This document shows, piece after piece, positions 16,161-23,771 of a stretch of DNA of 64,000 nucleotides. Source of the DNA: Pseudomonas sp. TCU-HL1 (lineage in GTDB: Bacteria > Pseudomonadota > Gammaproteobacteria > Pseudomonadales > Pseudomonadaceae); the NCBI RefSeq assembly GCF_001708505.1, contig NZ_CP015992.1:3286001-3350000 (forward strand), read 5' to 3'. The position numbers and the translations under genes are program-made. Position 1 is the first letter of the stretch. Every line of letters begins with the position of its first letter. The notes beneath the pieces are model-generated. The model saw only the letters and a program-made list of their open reading frames with translations. It was not told where the DNA came from and made no database searches.

Positions 16161-16772
16161 ATGGAAGCCCTGATCGTTTCCAACGTCCTGCTCTGGTGCC
16201 TCTTGATTGCCCTGGCCTTCGCCGTGATGGGCTTGGTTCGCCAGATTGGCGTGCTCCACGGCCGCCTGGCCCCGGCCGGTGCGCTGATGGTCGACAAAGG
16301 TGTCGCCGTCAACGAACCCGCTCCTAAAGTCACCGCCGCCGACCGTAACGGCCGCCCGGTGAACTTCGGTTATGCCGGCGAGAAAGCCCAGCTGCTGTTC
16401 TTCCTCTCGCCCACCTGCCCGATCTGCAAATCCCTGCTGCCAGCCATCAAGTCCATCGCCAAGGACCAGGCCGACCGCCTTGAAGTGGTCTACGTCAGCG
16501 ACGGCGACATGGACGCCCAGCAGGCGCTGATCGCCGAGCACAAGCTGGAAGACGCCACCTACGTGGTCGGCCCGGAAGTGGGCATGACCTACCAGATCGG
16601 CAAGCTCCCCTACGCAGCACTGGTGGACAAGGCCGGTGTGCTGCGCTCCAAGGGCCTGGTGAACTCCCGCGAGCACCTGGACAGCCTGTTCGAAGCCGAA
16701 CACCTGGGCAGCGCCACCCTGCAGCAGTACCTGCACAACCACTCGCACGCCCACGGCGCACACAACCACTAA
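16161..16772 (+). CDS. aauD: MauD-like thioredoxin-fold disulfide protein
   Basis: This 203-residue protein is anchored by one N-terminal membrane segment (about residues 5-26) and has a periplasmic thioredoxin/peroxiredoxin-like domain with the redox motif Cys86-Pro-Ile-Cys89. It ends in a His-rich tail (HNHSHAHGAHNH). MauD/AauD is thought to act as a disulfide isomerase for the many cystines of the small subunit. It lies immediately upstream of the small-subunit gene, as in all known mau and aau clusters. The His-rich tail is not shared with the second-cluster paralogue. Confidence 0.85.
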   Translation: MEALIVSNVLLWCLLIALAFAVMGLVRQIGVLHGRLAPAGALMVDKGVAVNEPAPKVTAADRNGRPVNFGYAGEKAQLLFFLSPTCPICKSLLPAIKSIAKDQADRLEVVYVSDGDMDAQQALIAEHKLEDATYVVGPEVGMTYQIGKLPYAALVDKAGVLRSKGLVNSREHLDSLFEAEHLGSATLQQYLHNHSHAHGAHNH

Positions 16773-16787
16773 GGAAGGGAGCTCTCC

Positions 16788-17309
16788 ATGAAACTGCTAG
16801 ACCGCTTGTTCGAGCGCTCCACGCGCCACGTTGCCGACACCACCTCGCGACGCAAACTCCTGGCCCGCCTGGGCTCGCTGATGGTCGCCGGTGCCGCCCT
16901 GCCGGTGCTGCTGCCCATCGACCGCACCAGCAAGGCCCTGGCCGCCGAAGCACCCAAGGCCGGCGACCCGGGTGATCCCAACAGCTGCGACTACTGGCGC
17001 TATTGCTCCATCGACGGCTTCCTGTGCAGCTGCTGCGGCGGCTCGGTCACCTCCTGCCCTCCGGGCACCGAGGCCTCCCAGGTGACCTGGATCGGTACCT
17101 GTCGCAACCCGGCCGACGGCAAGGACTACATCATTTCCTACAACGACTGCTGCGGTAAGCACAGCTGCGCCCAGTGCGCCTGCACCCGCAACGACAGCGA
17201 GGAGCCGATGTACCGTCCGTTCAACAACAACGACGTCAACTGGTGCCTGGCGGCCAAGTCGCACATTTACCACTGCACCGTCTCCATCATCCGCGGCGTC
17301 GCGATCTGA
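16788..17309 (+). CDS. aauA: TTQ amine dehydrogenase small (light) subunit
   Basis: This 173-residue precursor has a long Tat leader with SRRKLLARLG at 20-29. The mature part holds 14 cysteines. The two TTQ tryptophans are Trp101 (TWIGTC) and Trp152 (VNWCLA), 51 residues apart, the same spacing as beta-Trp57/108 in methylamine dehydrogenase. Asp76 (SIDG) and Asp120 (YNDCC) fall exactly at the offsets of the maturation and catalytic aspartates (Asp32, Asp76). All cofactor residues are therefore present and the enzyme should be active if TTQ is assembled. P. denitrificans MauA has, from memory, 12 cysteines; the two extra here are shared with the paralogue at 38572. Confidence 0.92.
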   Translation: MKLLDRLFERSTRHVADTTSRRKLLARLGSLMVAGAALPVLLPIDRTSKALAAEAPKAGDPGDPNSCDYWRYCSIDGFLCSCCGGSVTSCPPGTEASQVTWIGTCRNPADGKDYIISYNDCCGKHSCAQCACTRNDSEEPMYRPFNNNDVNWCLAAKSHIYHCTVSIIRGVAI

Positions 17310-17326
17310 CCTGCCGGAGGGCTGCC

Positions 17327-17854
17327 ATGCGTTACCTGCTGATCACTGGACTGATGTGCGCCATGGCGGCCCCGCTGGCCCTGGCCCGCGCCATTCCGGA
17401 CCCTGCACAGAAGCACGCACCGGGCAACGAAGCACTGCAAAAGCCCATCGCCCAGGCCGGCTACAGCACCCCGGTGAACTACCAGCTGCAATGCGCTGGC
17501 TGCCACCTGGGTGACGGCACCGGCTCCAAGGCCAACGACACGCCAAAGATGAAGGACTTCGTCGGCAACTTCCTAAAAGTGGAAGGCGGCCGCGAATTCC
17601 TGGTTCGGGTGCCGGGCATGTCCCAGTCGGCGCTGAACAACGCCCAACTGGCCGACCTGCTCAACTGGCTGATGCGCAAGGACGGCATGGCCGGCAAGAG
17701 CGTGCCGGACAGCTACCAGCCCTACACCGAGGCCGAAGTGGCAGCGGTGCGCAAGGTCGCCCTGCTCAACCTGCCGGATACCCGCGCAGGCCTGATCAGG
17801 CAGATGCGCGAGCAAGGCATCGCCATCGACGATGGAATGGACGACGCCTACTGA
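17327..17854 (+). CDS. Monohaem c-type cytochrome of the amine dehydrogenase cluster
   Basis: This 175-residue protein has a signal peptide and one haem site, CAGCH, in LQCAGCHLGDGTG. It shares GGREFLVRVPG and a PYTEAEVAAVRK stretch with the cytochrome at 38119, showing they are paralogues. It occupies the place of orf-2 in the A. faecalis aau cluster, also a small monohaem cytochrome, and probably carries electrons from TTQ toward the respiratory chain, in place of amicyanin or azurin. A role in cofactor maturation cannot be excluded. It ends at the terminator at 17876. Confidence 0.85.
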   Translation: MRYLLITGLMCAMAAPLALARAIPDPAQKHAPGNEALQKPIAQAGYSTPVNYQLQCAGCHLGDGTGSKANDTPKMKDFVGNFLKVEGGREFLVRVPGMSQSALNNAQLADLLNWLMRKDGMAGKSVPDSYQPYTEAEVAAVRKVALLNLPDTRAGLIRQMREQGIAIDDGMDDAY

Positions 17855-17875
17855 GTTTTATGCTGGACGGCTTGT

Positions 17876-17901
17876 GGCCCGCCTTATGGCGGGCCTTTTT
17901 T
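17876..17901 (+). terminator. Intrinsic terminator of the first amine dehydrogenase operon
   Basis: An 8-bp stem GGCCCGCC / GGCGGGCC with TTAT loop is followed by six T residues, 22 nt after the cytochrome stop codon. Confidence 0.92.
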
Positions 17902-17929
17902 GTCTGCACGGTGGGGAGCCGAACTCCCG

Positions 17930-18100
17930 TAGGTTGGGCCGGGCGGCGATCCGCTGAGCTACGCGAAGCCCAACAATCGGTCGAGCAAGAGATGATGGCG
18001 TGTGTTCGCCGAGGCGATGGTTGTGACACCGAGTCTGTCTCCCGGTGTGCGCGGCGCACCCTGCGGGACCGGCAGAGCCGGTGACTCACGACCAGCTTCT
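17930..18100. repeat. Dispersed repeats, including copy B of the long repeat
   Basis: GTAGGTTGGGC...GCCCAAC arms lie at 17930-17975. From 18010 the sequence GCGATGG..GTGACACCGAGTCTG, CGCGGCGCACCCTGCGG and AGAGCCGGTGACTCACGACC is a shortened copy of the repeats at 3955 and 61147. Confidence 0.7.
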
Positions 18101-18139
18101 TGCGTAACCTGAAACCATCCGCCCCCACAGGACAGGGAC

Positions 18140-19318
18140 ATGCTCGCTTCCACCACCACTCACCGCATCCCACGCGCGGTCTGGGCGCTGGGTTTCGTCA
18201 GCCTGTTCATGGACCTCTCCTCCGAGCTGGTGCACAGCCTGCTGCCGCTCTACCTGGTGGGCAGCCTGGGCGCCAGCATGCTGGCCGTGGGGTTGATCGA
18301 AGGCGTGGCCGAAGCCACGGCGCTGATCGTCAAGGTCTTTTCTGGCGCCATCAGCGATTTCCTCGGCAAACGCAAGGGCCTGCTGCTGCTCGGCTACGGG
18401 CTTGCGGCACTGACCAAACCGCTGTTCCCCGTGGCCGCCTCGGCCGACCAGGTACTGTTCGCCCGCCTGCTGGACCGCATCGGCAAGGGCATTCGCGGTG
18501 CGCCCCGCGATGCCCTGGTGGCCGACATCGCGCCGCCGGAAATCCGTGGTGCCTGCTTCGGCCTGCGCCAGGCCATGGACACCGTGGGCGCCTTCCTCGG
18601 CCCGCTGCTGGCCATCCTGCTGATGATCCTGCTCGCCGGTGATATCCACCTGGTGCTCTGGTTCGCCGTCCCGCCGGCACTGGTAGCGGTTGGCCTGATC
18701 CTGGTTGGCGTACGCGAACCCGACGCCCCGCCGCCGGGCCAGCGCCTGCGCTCGCCCATCCATTTCCGCGCCTGGCGCAGCTTCTCACCGGCCTACTGGT
18801 GGGTCGTGGGCCTGGGCGCGCTGTTCAGCCTGGCCCGCTTCAGCGAAGCGTTCCTGGTCCTGCGGGCTCAGGATGCAGGCTTCTCCGCCACCTGGGTGCC
18901 ACTGGTGATGGTGGTGATGGCGGGTTTCTACATGCTCTCGGCCTACCCCGCCGGCAAGTTGTCCGATCGCGCGGGTCCAACCGGGTTGCTGGCATTTTCC
19001 CTGGCGCTCCTGCTCATCGCCGACCTGCTGCTGGCCAAGGCCGATTCCCCAGCCCTGCTGTTGGCCGGTGTCGCCTTCTGGGGTCTGCACATGGGCTTCA
19101 GCCAGGGCATCCTCGCGACGCTGGTGGCACACACCACACCCTCGGACCTCAAGGGCACCGCCTTCGGCCTGTTCAACCTGGCCAGCGGCGCCGCTCTACT
19201 GGTCGCGAGCGTACTGGCAGGCTGGCTCTGGCAGCAGCTGGGGGCGGCCAGCACCTTCCTGGCGGGTGCGGGGTTCTGCGTGGCAACGCTCCTGTTGCTG
19301 GCGCTGCGTCGATACTGA
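18140..19318 (+). CDS. MFS transporter
   Basis: This 392-residue membrane protein has about 12 hydrophobic segments. The conserved loop after helix 2 appears as GAISDFLGKRKG, a typical major-facilitator motif A, and RIGKGIRGAPRDALVADIAP marks a subgroup common in proteobacteria. The start has AGGGA upstream. The substrate is unknown. It is monocistronic and follows a repeat-rich gap after the amine operon; nothing ties it to amine use except proximity. Confidence 0.88.
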   Translation: MLASTTTHRIPRAVWALGFVSLFMDLSSELVHSLLPLYLVGSLGASMLAVGLIEGVAEATALIVKVFSGAISDFLGKRKGLLLLGYGLAALTKPLFPVAASADQVLFARLLDRIGKGIRGAPRDALVADIAPPEIRGACFGLRQAMDTVGAFLGPLLAILLMILLAGDIHLVLWFAVPPALVAVGLILVGVREPDAPPPGQRLRSPIHFRAWRSFSPAYWWVVGLGALFSLARFSEAFLVLRAQDAGFSATWVPLVMVVMAGFYMLSAYPAGKLSDRAGPTGLLAFSLALLLIADLLLAKADSPALLLAGVAFWGLHMGFSQGILATLVAHTTPSDLKGTAFGLFNLASGAALLVASVLAGWLWQQLGAASTFLAGAGFCVATLLLLALRRY

Positions 19319-19344
19319 TCGAACGTCGCAGCGATGAGCGTTGC

Positions 19345-19385
19345 CTGTAGGGTGCGCCGCGCGCACCAGCGGTATCTGGGCCCAC
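19345..19385. repeat. GTAGGGTGCGC half repeat
   Basis: TGTAGGGTGCGCCGCGCGCACC is one arm of the family seen at 3981, 35816, 37327, 51590 and 61174. Confidence 0.6.
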
Positions 19386-19456
19386 GACAGTCCCTTCTGA
19401 CGCCGAACCGGTCAGCACACCCTGCCTGGCCGGCTCCGCAGCACGCTCATGAACGA

Positions 19457-19681
19457 TCAGAAGCGCGGTTGCCTCTTGCGCAACGGCTCCAGCAACGGCT
19501 TCAACCCGTTGTGGTCGATCTCCTGCATCAGCATCAGCAGCCGCCCGATCTCGCCCTTGGGGAACCCCTCGCGGGCGAACCAGTTGAGGTAGTGCCCGGG
19601 AAGATCGGCAATCACGCGGCCCTTGTACTTGCCGTAGGGCATCTCGCGGGTGACCAGGAGCAGCAGGTCTTCGGGGTTCAT
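19457..19681 (-). CDS. DUF3820 family small protein
   Basis: This 74-residue protein matches the DUF3820 pattern: MP.GKYKG..IADLP..YL.WF...GFP.GE.G.LL. The family is widespread in Pseudomonas and other proteobacteria and has been linked to quorum-regulated virulence only loosely, so its role is unknown. ATG 19681 is chosen over an upstream codon because the family begins MNPEDL and AGG precedes it. It is cytoplasmic, with no signal or membrane segment. Confidence 0.85.
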   Translation of the reverse strand: MNPEDLLLLVTREMPYGKYKGRVIADLPGHYLNWFAREGFPKGEIGRLLMLMQEIDHNGLKPLLEPLRKRQPRF

Positions 19682-19730
19682 TGGCAAGCCTTGTCAGCGA
19701 TCGAGCCGGCGATTGTCGCAGAGCCGCGGG

Positions 19731-20057
19731 TCAGGCATCCACCGGTGCGCCCAGCGCGCCGAACTCGGCCGGCACCCTGACGTAGAACAGGGGCACACCC
19801 TCCTCGTCCAGGCGCTTGAACAACGCATCGCACTCGTCTTCGCTCAGGGCCATGAGGATCAGCATCGGCTGGTCGGCCATTTCGAAGAAATGGTGGGAAT
19901 GGAAATGCCGGGTATGGCCAAAGCCCTCGATCCCGGACACCAGGGTGGCACCGCGCAGGCCCATTTCCATGGCCAGGGCGACAATCCAGTCGGCCAGCAT
20001 CTTGCCCTGGTGGCGGCGGTTCTGCTGGGTGTAGAGGGTAAGTTGGTAGCCTTTCAT
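19731..20057 (-). CDS. DUF190 family protein
   Basis: This 108-residue protein starts MKGYQLTLYTQQNRRHQGKM and includes GATLVSGIEGFG...HFHSHHFFEMADQP, the DUF190 signature of a PII-like ferredoxin fold. DUF190 genes often sit next to crcB fluoride channels, but no crcB or fluoride riboswitch is seen here. GGGAGG lies six bases before ATG 20057. It shares its strand with the SDR gene upstream (39-nt gap), so the two may be co-transcribed. Confidence 0.88.
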   Translation of the reverse strand: MKGYQLTLYTQQNRRHQGKMLADWIVALAMEMGLRGATLVSGIEGFGHTRHFHSHHFFEMADQPMLILMALSEDECDALFKRLDEEGVPLFYVRVPAEFGALGAPVDA

Positions 20058-20096
20058 GCGACCTCCCAAATAGAGCCTGCTCACGATCGGCTGCGC

Positions 20097-20840
20097 TTAG
20101 ATGATGCCGCCATTGACCCGCAACGTCTGGCCATTCACCCAGGCGCCTTCCGGGCTGACCAGGAAGGCCACCAGGTTGGCGATGTCTTCGGGATTGCCCA
20201 ACCGTTCGAGGGGCGCCTGTTTGGTCAGGCGCTCCACCAGTTCCGCCGGTTTGCCCTCCAGGAACAGGTTGGTGGCCGTCGGCCCCGGTGCCACGCAATT
20301 GACCGAGATGTTCCGGCCGCGCAGTTCACGGGCGAAGATCGCGCTCATGGTTTCCACTGCGGCCTTGGACGCGGCGTAGATGGCATAGCCCGGCAGGCTG
20401 AGCCCAACGACGCTGCTGGACAGGTTGACGATGCGGCCGCCCGAGCGCAGGTGCGTGGCCGCCAGCTTGAGGGTGTTGAAGGTACCGCGCGTGTTGACGG
20501 CAAACAGGCGGTCATAGAGGGCCATTTCGGTGTCGGCCAGTGGTACCAGTCCGGGCTGGATCACCCCGGCGTTGTTGATCAGGATGTCGACAGCGCCAAA
20601 TTCCATTTCCGTCTGGTCGAAGAGCACGGCGACCGCAACCGGGTCGCTGACATCGGCGAGCACCGGATAGGCCCTTCCGCCGGCTCGACGGATGTCTTCC
20701 ACCACCTGTTCGGCGGACTCCGGGCGTGATGCGTAATTGACCACCACCTGGATACCCTCGCTGGCCAGGCGTCGCGCAATCGCGGCGCCAATGCCACGGG
20801 AGGCTCCGGTGACAATCGCGGTTCTGGCAGTTTGTGACAT
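20097..20840 (-). CDS. SDR-family oxidoreductase
   Basis: This 247-residue classical short-chain dehydrogenase/reductase has the nucleotide-binding motif TGASRGIG at 11-18, NNAG near residue 91 and the catalytic Ser-Tyr-Lys set in SSSVVG...YAIYAASKAAVE. It ends RVNGGII, as glucose/3-oxoacyl reductase-like members do. An Asn at NYASRP after strand 2 suggests NADP(H) preference. The substrate is not evident. The family is very large, so only the class is certain. Confidence 0.9.
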   Translation of the reverse strand: MSQTARTAIVTGASRGIGAAIARRLASEGIQVVVNYASRPESAEQVVEDIRRAGGRAYPVLADVSDPVAVAVLFDQTEMEFGAVDILINNAGVIQPGLVPLADTEMALYDRLFAVNTRGTFNTLKLAATHLRSGGRIVNLSSSVVGLSLPGYAIYAASKAAVETMSAIFARELRGRNISVNCVAPGPTATNLFLEGKPAELVERLTKQAPLERLGNPEDIANLVAFLVSPEGAWVNGQTLRVNGGII

Positions 20841-20952
20841 GCGGTTCTCCCGAGCAGCCCCTCGAAGCCGCGGCTGGTGCCGCTTGCAGGGCCTTTTCAG
20901 TGGTATAGCCGCAGATGGCGCCGTGTGCGGGACCGGTTATCCGAGACGGCCC

Positions 20953-21065
20953 GTAGGATCGAATTCATTCGCGAAGGGCTGCGCAGCCGCCCTGTCTTGA
21001 TCGATCCACCCAGGCAGGTGGGAGAAGCCCCGCTGGTGGAAATGAAAGGCGATTTCCACCCTACC
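20953..21065. repeat. Two intergenic repeat types
   Basis: A GTAGGATCGAATTCATTCGCG half element is followed by GCTGCGCAGCCGCCC. At 21015-21065 is the GGTGGAAATGAAAGGCGATTTCCACCCTAC repeat. They fill the gap between the SDR gene and the MFS gene. Confidence 0.6.
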
Positions 21066-22257
21066 CCACCCCGGGCACTGGAGCCTTGACGACTGCTGGC
21101 CGATAGCTGGCCGGGCAGAACAACCGGGTCACGCCCAGCATCAGCAGCACGCTCACCACCAGCACCAGCCAGGCGGCGGCGAAGCTGCCGGTGAGTTCCC
21201 GCAGCCAGCCGCTGAGCCAGGGCGAGAAGGCATTGATCAGGAAGCCCACACCCTGCACGAACGCCGCAAGCTGCCCGGCCTCACGCGGGTCACGGCGATG
21301 ATCGAGGGTTAGGATCAGGCTGAGGGCGAAGCAGGCGCCGAGGCCGAAGCCGATCAGCGCCACCCAGAGCGCGGACAGCTCCAGCGGTGCCCAGATCAGG
21401 CCGGCGAACCCGACCGCCTGGGCGGTCAGGCTCACCGACAGCAGCGGGCGGCGGTCGATGCTGCGCTGTGCCAGGGCAGGCATGCCCAGTGCCGCAATTA
21501 CCTGGAAGATCGTCATGAACGCCAGCAACGAGCCGCTGCGGGCCGGGCTCCAGCCGAGCTGCTGATAGTAGGCCGGCAGCCAGGCGACCATGCTCATGTA
21601 GCCACAGTTCACCAGACCGAAGTACAGCGCCAGCAACCATGCACGACGGTTGCCGACGAATCGCGCGGACCGGCCGGCGACCGCAGGCTCGGCGCTGGGC
21701 AAGGGACGGGACAGCCAGAGCACCAGGGCCAGTAGCGCCGGCAGCAGCCGGAAACCAAGCCCGGCCTGCCAATGCTCGAAATGCTGGGCCAGCAGCGGAC
21801 TGAACAGGGCGGACAGGCCACCGCCGCCCATCAGGGACGCCGAATAGACGCCCATGGTCAGTGCCACGCAGCCTTCGAAGCGGCGCTTGATCACCGCCGG
21901 CAACAGCGCCTGGATCAGTGCAACACCCGCGCCACCCAGCAGCGCTGTCGCCAGCAGCGGCCCGGCGTTTCCGCACAGCAGCCGCGCCAGGCAGGCCCCC
22001 GCAATCAGCGCCAGCCCAAGGCCGATGCCCCGACGCTCGCCGAGGCCACCGAGGCGGTTGCTCAACAGTGCCACCAGGCCCATGCAGACCACCGGCAGTG
22101 TGGTGAGCAATGCGGCGGTCTGGAAACCCATGCCGGTGGCACTGCGGATATCGGCCAGCAAGGGGCTGACCGACGCGAGGATGGGCCGCAAGTTCAGTCC
22201 AATGACGATGAGCAATGCCCAGGCGGCGAGCCTTTCCAGGCGCTCAGCGCGCGGCAT
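21061..22257 (-). CDS. CynX/NimT-family MFS transporter
   Basis: This 398-residue protein has about 12 membrane segments. The N-terminus GLNLRPILASVSPLLADIRSATG is characteristic of the CynX/NimT (cyanate / 2-nitroimidazole) group of the major facilitator superfamily. Its start overlaps the end of the deaminase gene by 14 nt, so the two are translationally linked. A role in uptake or export of a nitrogenous base handled by the deaminase is a reasonable inference. Confidence 0.88.
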   Translation of the reverse strand: MPRAERLERLAAWALLIVIGLNLRPILASVSPLLADIRSATGMGFQTAALLTTLPVVCMGLVALLSNRLGGLGERRGIGLGLALIAGACLARLLCGNAGPLLATALLGGAGVALIQALLPAVIKRRFEGCVALTMGVYSASLMGGGGLSALFSPLLAQHFEHWQAGLGFRLLPALLALVLWLSRPLPSAEPAVAGRSARFVGNRRAWLLALYFGLVNCGYMSMVAWLPAYYQQLGWSPARSGSLLAFMTIFQVIAALGMPALAQRSIDRRPLLSVSLTAQAVGFAGLIWAPLELSALWVALIGFGLGACFALSLILTLDHRRDPREAGQLAAFVQGVGFLINAFSPWLSGWLRELTGSFAAAWLVLVVSVLLMLGVTRLFCPASYRPAVVKAPVPGVG

Positions 22258-22705
22258 GCAGAGCCTGCCAGCGGGCGTAGATTTCGCTCATGGCCGGTTG
22301 CGGCAGGTGCTGGATATCCAGCTGCTGGGCCTCCAGCGGCAGCGCCATCTGCTGGTACACCGCCGCCGAGGACAGGCCAAAAGGCTCGCCGACCGCATTG
22401 GCTGCGGCAAACACCACGCGCGCAACGCCACACAGGTGCATGGCCGCCAGACACATCGGGCACGGCTGGCCGCTGGCATAAATCACACAACCGTCCAGGC
22501 GCGGGCCCAGTTGGCGGCTGGCAGCGCGGATGGCCTGGAGCTCGGCGTGGCAGGTCGGGTCCTGGGTCAGGTGGATTTCGTTGACCGCGCGGGCCAGTAC
22601 CTCTCCGTCACGAACCAGCAGTGCGCCGAACGGGCGGCCGCCCTGCTCCACGTTCTGCCGCGCCAGTTCCACGGCCTGTTCCAGGTAGTTGCGGTCATCA
22701 GGCAT
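22244..22705 (-). CDS. Nucleoside/nucleobase deaminase (cytidine deaminase superfamily)
   Basis: This 153-residue protein has the zinc motifs CHAEL (His-Ala-Glu, near residue 53) and PCPMC (near 82), which define the tRNA-adenosine/guanine deaminase-like group. It is too short and too divergent for TadA, and GRPFGALLVRDG resembles guanine deaminases of the GuaD type. ATG 22705 has GGAGGAG upstream. It is divergent from a LysR-type regulator and overlaps a CynX-like transporter, a common layout for a small regulated catabolic unit. Confidence 0.88.
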   Translation of the reverse strand: MPDDRNYLEQAVELARQNVEQGGRPFGALLVRDGEVLARAVNEIHLTQDPTCHAELQAIRAASRQLGPRLDGCVIYASGQPCPMCLAAMHLCGVARVVFAAANAVGEPFGLSSAAVYQQMALPLEAQQLDIQHLPQPAMSEIYARWQALHAAR

Positions 22706-22818
22706 CGGGACTCCTCCGTTCATCAGGCAGGCATGCCTGGCGCGAAATTATGTCCAACAGGTCATGTATTCTGAAATTAAATATAATCATGCCAACCAGT
22801 GGCTCTTGGAATACCTTG

Positions 22819-23676
22819 ATGTTCGATCTCCTCCTCCTGCGCAGCTTCGTCGCCGTGGCCGACTGCGGCAATTTCACCCGCGCCGCCGAGCGATTGCACC
22901 TTACCCAGTCGACCGTCAGCCAGCAGCTGCGCCGATTGGAAGAAAGCCTCGACTGCCGCCTGCTGGATCGCAGCCAGCGCCATGTGGTGCCCACGGCCGA
23001 AGGAGAACAGCTGCTGGGCTATGCGCGGCGCATCCTTGCCTTGCAGGACGAAGCCACCGAAGCGTTGCGCCACCAGCCCGGCAGCGGCGTATTGCGTCTT
23101 GGCGTGCCCGAGGATTTCGCCGCCGAACGGCTGATGCCGGTGCTCGCGGAATTCTCCGCCGCCTGGCCCGGCGTGCGCCTTGAGGTGACCAGCGGCCTCA
23201 GCCCGGAACTGCTGCGGCTGTACCAGGGCGGCGAGTTCGACCTGCTGCTGGTCAAGCGCATGAGTGACGGCGGCGACAGCCTGGCGTCATGGCCCGAGCC
23301 ACTGGGCTGGGCGGACAGCGCCAGCCACCCCGCGTGTGGCCGCGAGCCGCTGCCGCTGGTGGTATTTCCCCCAGGTGGGCTCTACCGCAACGAGATGCTC
23401 CACGGGCTGGATGTGCAGGGCCGGCGTTGGCGTATCGCCTACTCCAGCGCCAGCCTGGCCAGCGTGCGCGCGGCGGTGGCGGCGGGGCTTGGCGTCAGCC
23501 TGCTGCCGTTGCGCGTGCTGGGACCGGAGCATCGCTTGCTGGGTGAAGAACACGGGTTGCCGGAGATCCAGGGGCTACGGCTGGCGCTCTATGGGCGGAC
23601 GGGGTTGGGGCGTGCGGGGGATGAGCTGGTGGAGAGGTTGCGGGTGTTGTGTGAGGTGCCGGTTGTGGAGGGGTAA
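22819..23676 (+). CDS. LysR-type transcriptional regulator
   Basis: This 285-residue protein has an N-terminal winged helix (FDLLLLRSFVAVADCGNFTRAAERLHLTQSTVSQQLRRLEE, given here only for its HTH at residues 18-37) and a periplasmic-binding-like effector domain. ATG 22819 matches the usual LysR start two residues before the LLLLRSF helix; ATG 22789 is in frame but has no better site. It is divergent from the deaminase-transporter pair and most likely regulates it. The 110-bp intergenic region is unusually AT-rich. Confidence 0.9.
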   Translation: MFDLLLLRSFVAVADCGNFTRAAERLHLTQSTVSQQLRRLEESLDCRLLDRSQRHVVPTAEGEQLLGYARRILALQDEATEALRHQPGSGVLRLGVPEDFAAERLMPVLAEFSAAWPGVRLEVTSGLSPELLRLYQGGEFDLLLVKRMSDGGDSLASWPEPLGWADSASHPACGREPLPLVVFPPGGLYRNEMLHGLDVQGRRWRIAYSSASLASVRAAVAAGLGVSLLPLRVLGPEHRLLGEEHGLPEIQGLRLALYGRTGLGRAGDELVERLRVLCEVPVVEG

Positions 23677-23704
23677 ACCACCTACATCCTGCAGACTTCG
23701 GTTT

Positions 23705-23751
23705 CCCTCACCCCAACCCTCTCCCAGAGGGAGAGGGGCCGGGGGTGAGGG
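23705..23751. terminator. Nested palindrome between convergent genes
   Basis: A 47-bp nested inverted repeat has outer arms CCCTCACCCC / GGGGGTGAGGG and inner arms CCCTCTCCC / GGGAGAGGG with an AGA loop. It lies between the convergent LysR gene and opmB, so it can terminate both, and it belongs to the CCCTCTCCC repeat family. Confidence 0.7.
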
Positions 23752-23771
23752 ATGGTGCGCTCGACTCGGAC

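Noticed and set aside
17905..17980. tRNA-like sequence after the aau terminator (GGAGCCGAACTCCCG)
   Set aside because: No acceptor stem, anticodon arm or CCA arrangement; it overlaps a dispersed repeat.
19731..20097. Fluoride riboswitch / crcB locus suggested by DUF190
   Set aside because: No crcB gene and no recognisable fluoride riboswitch in the flanks.
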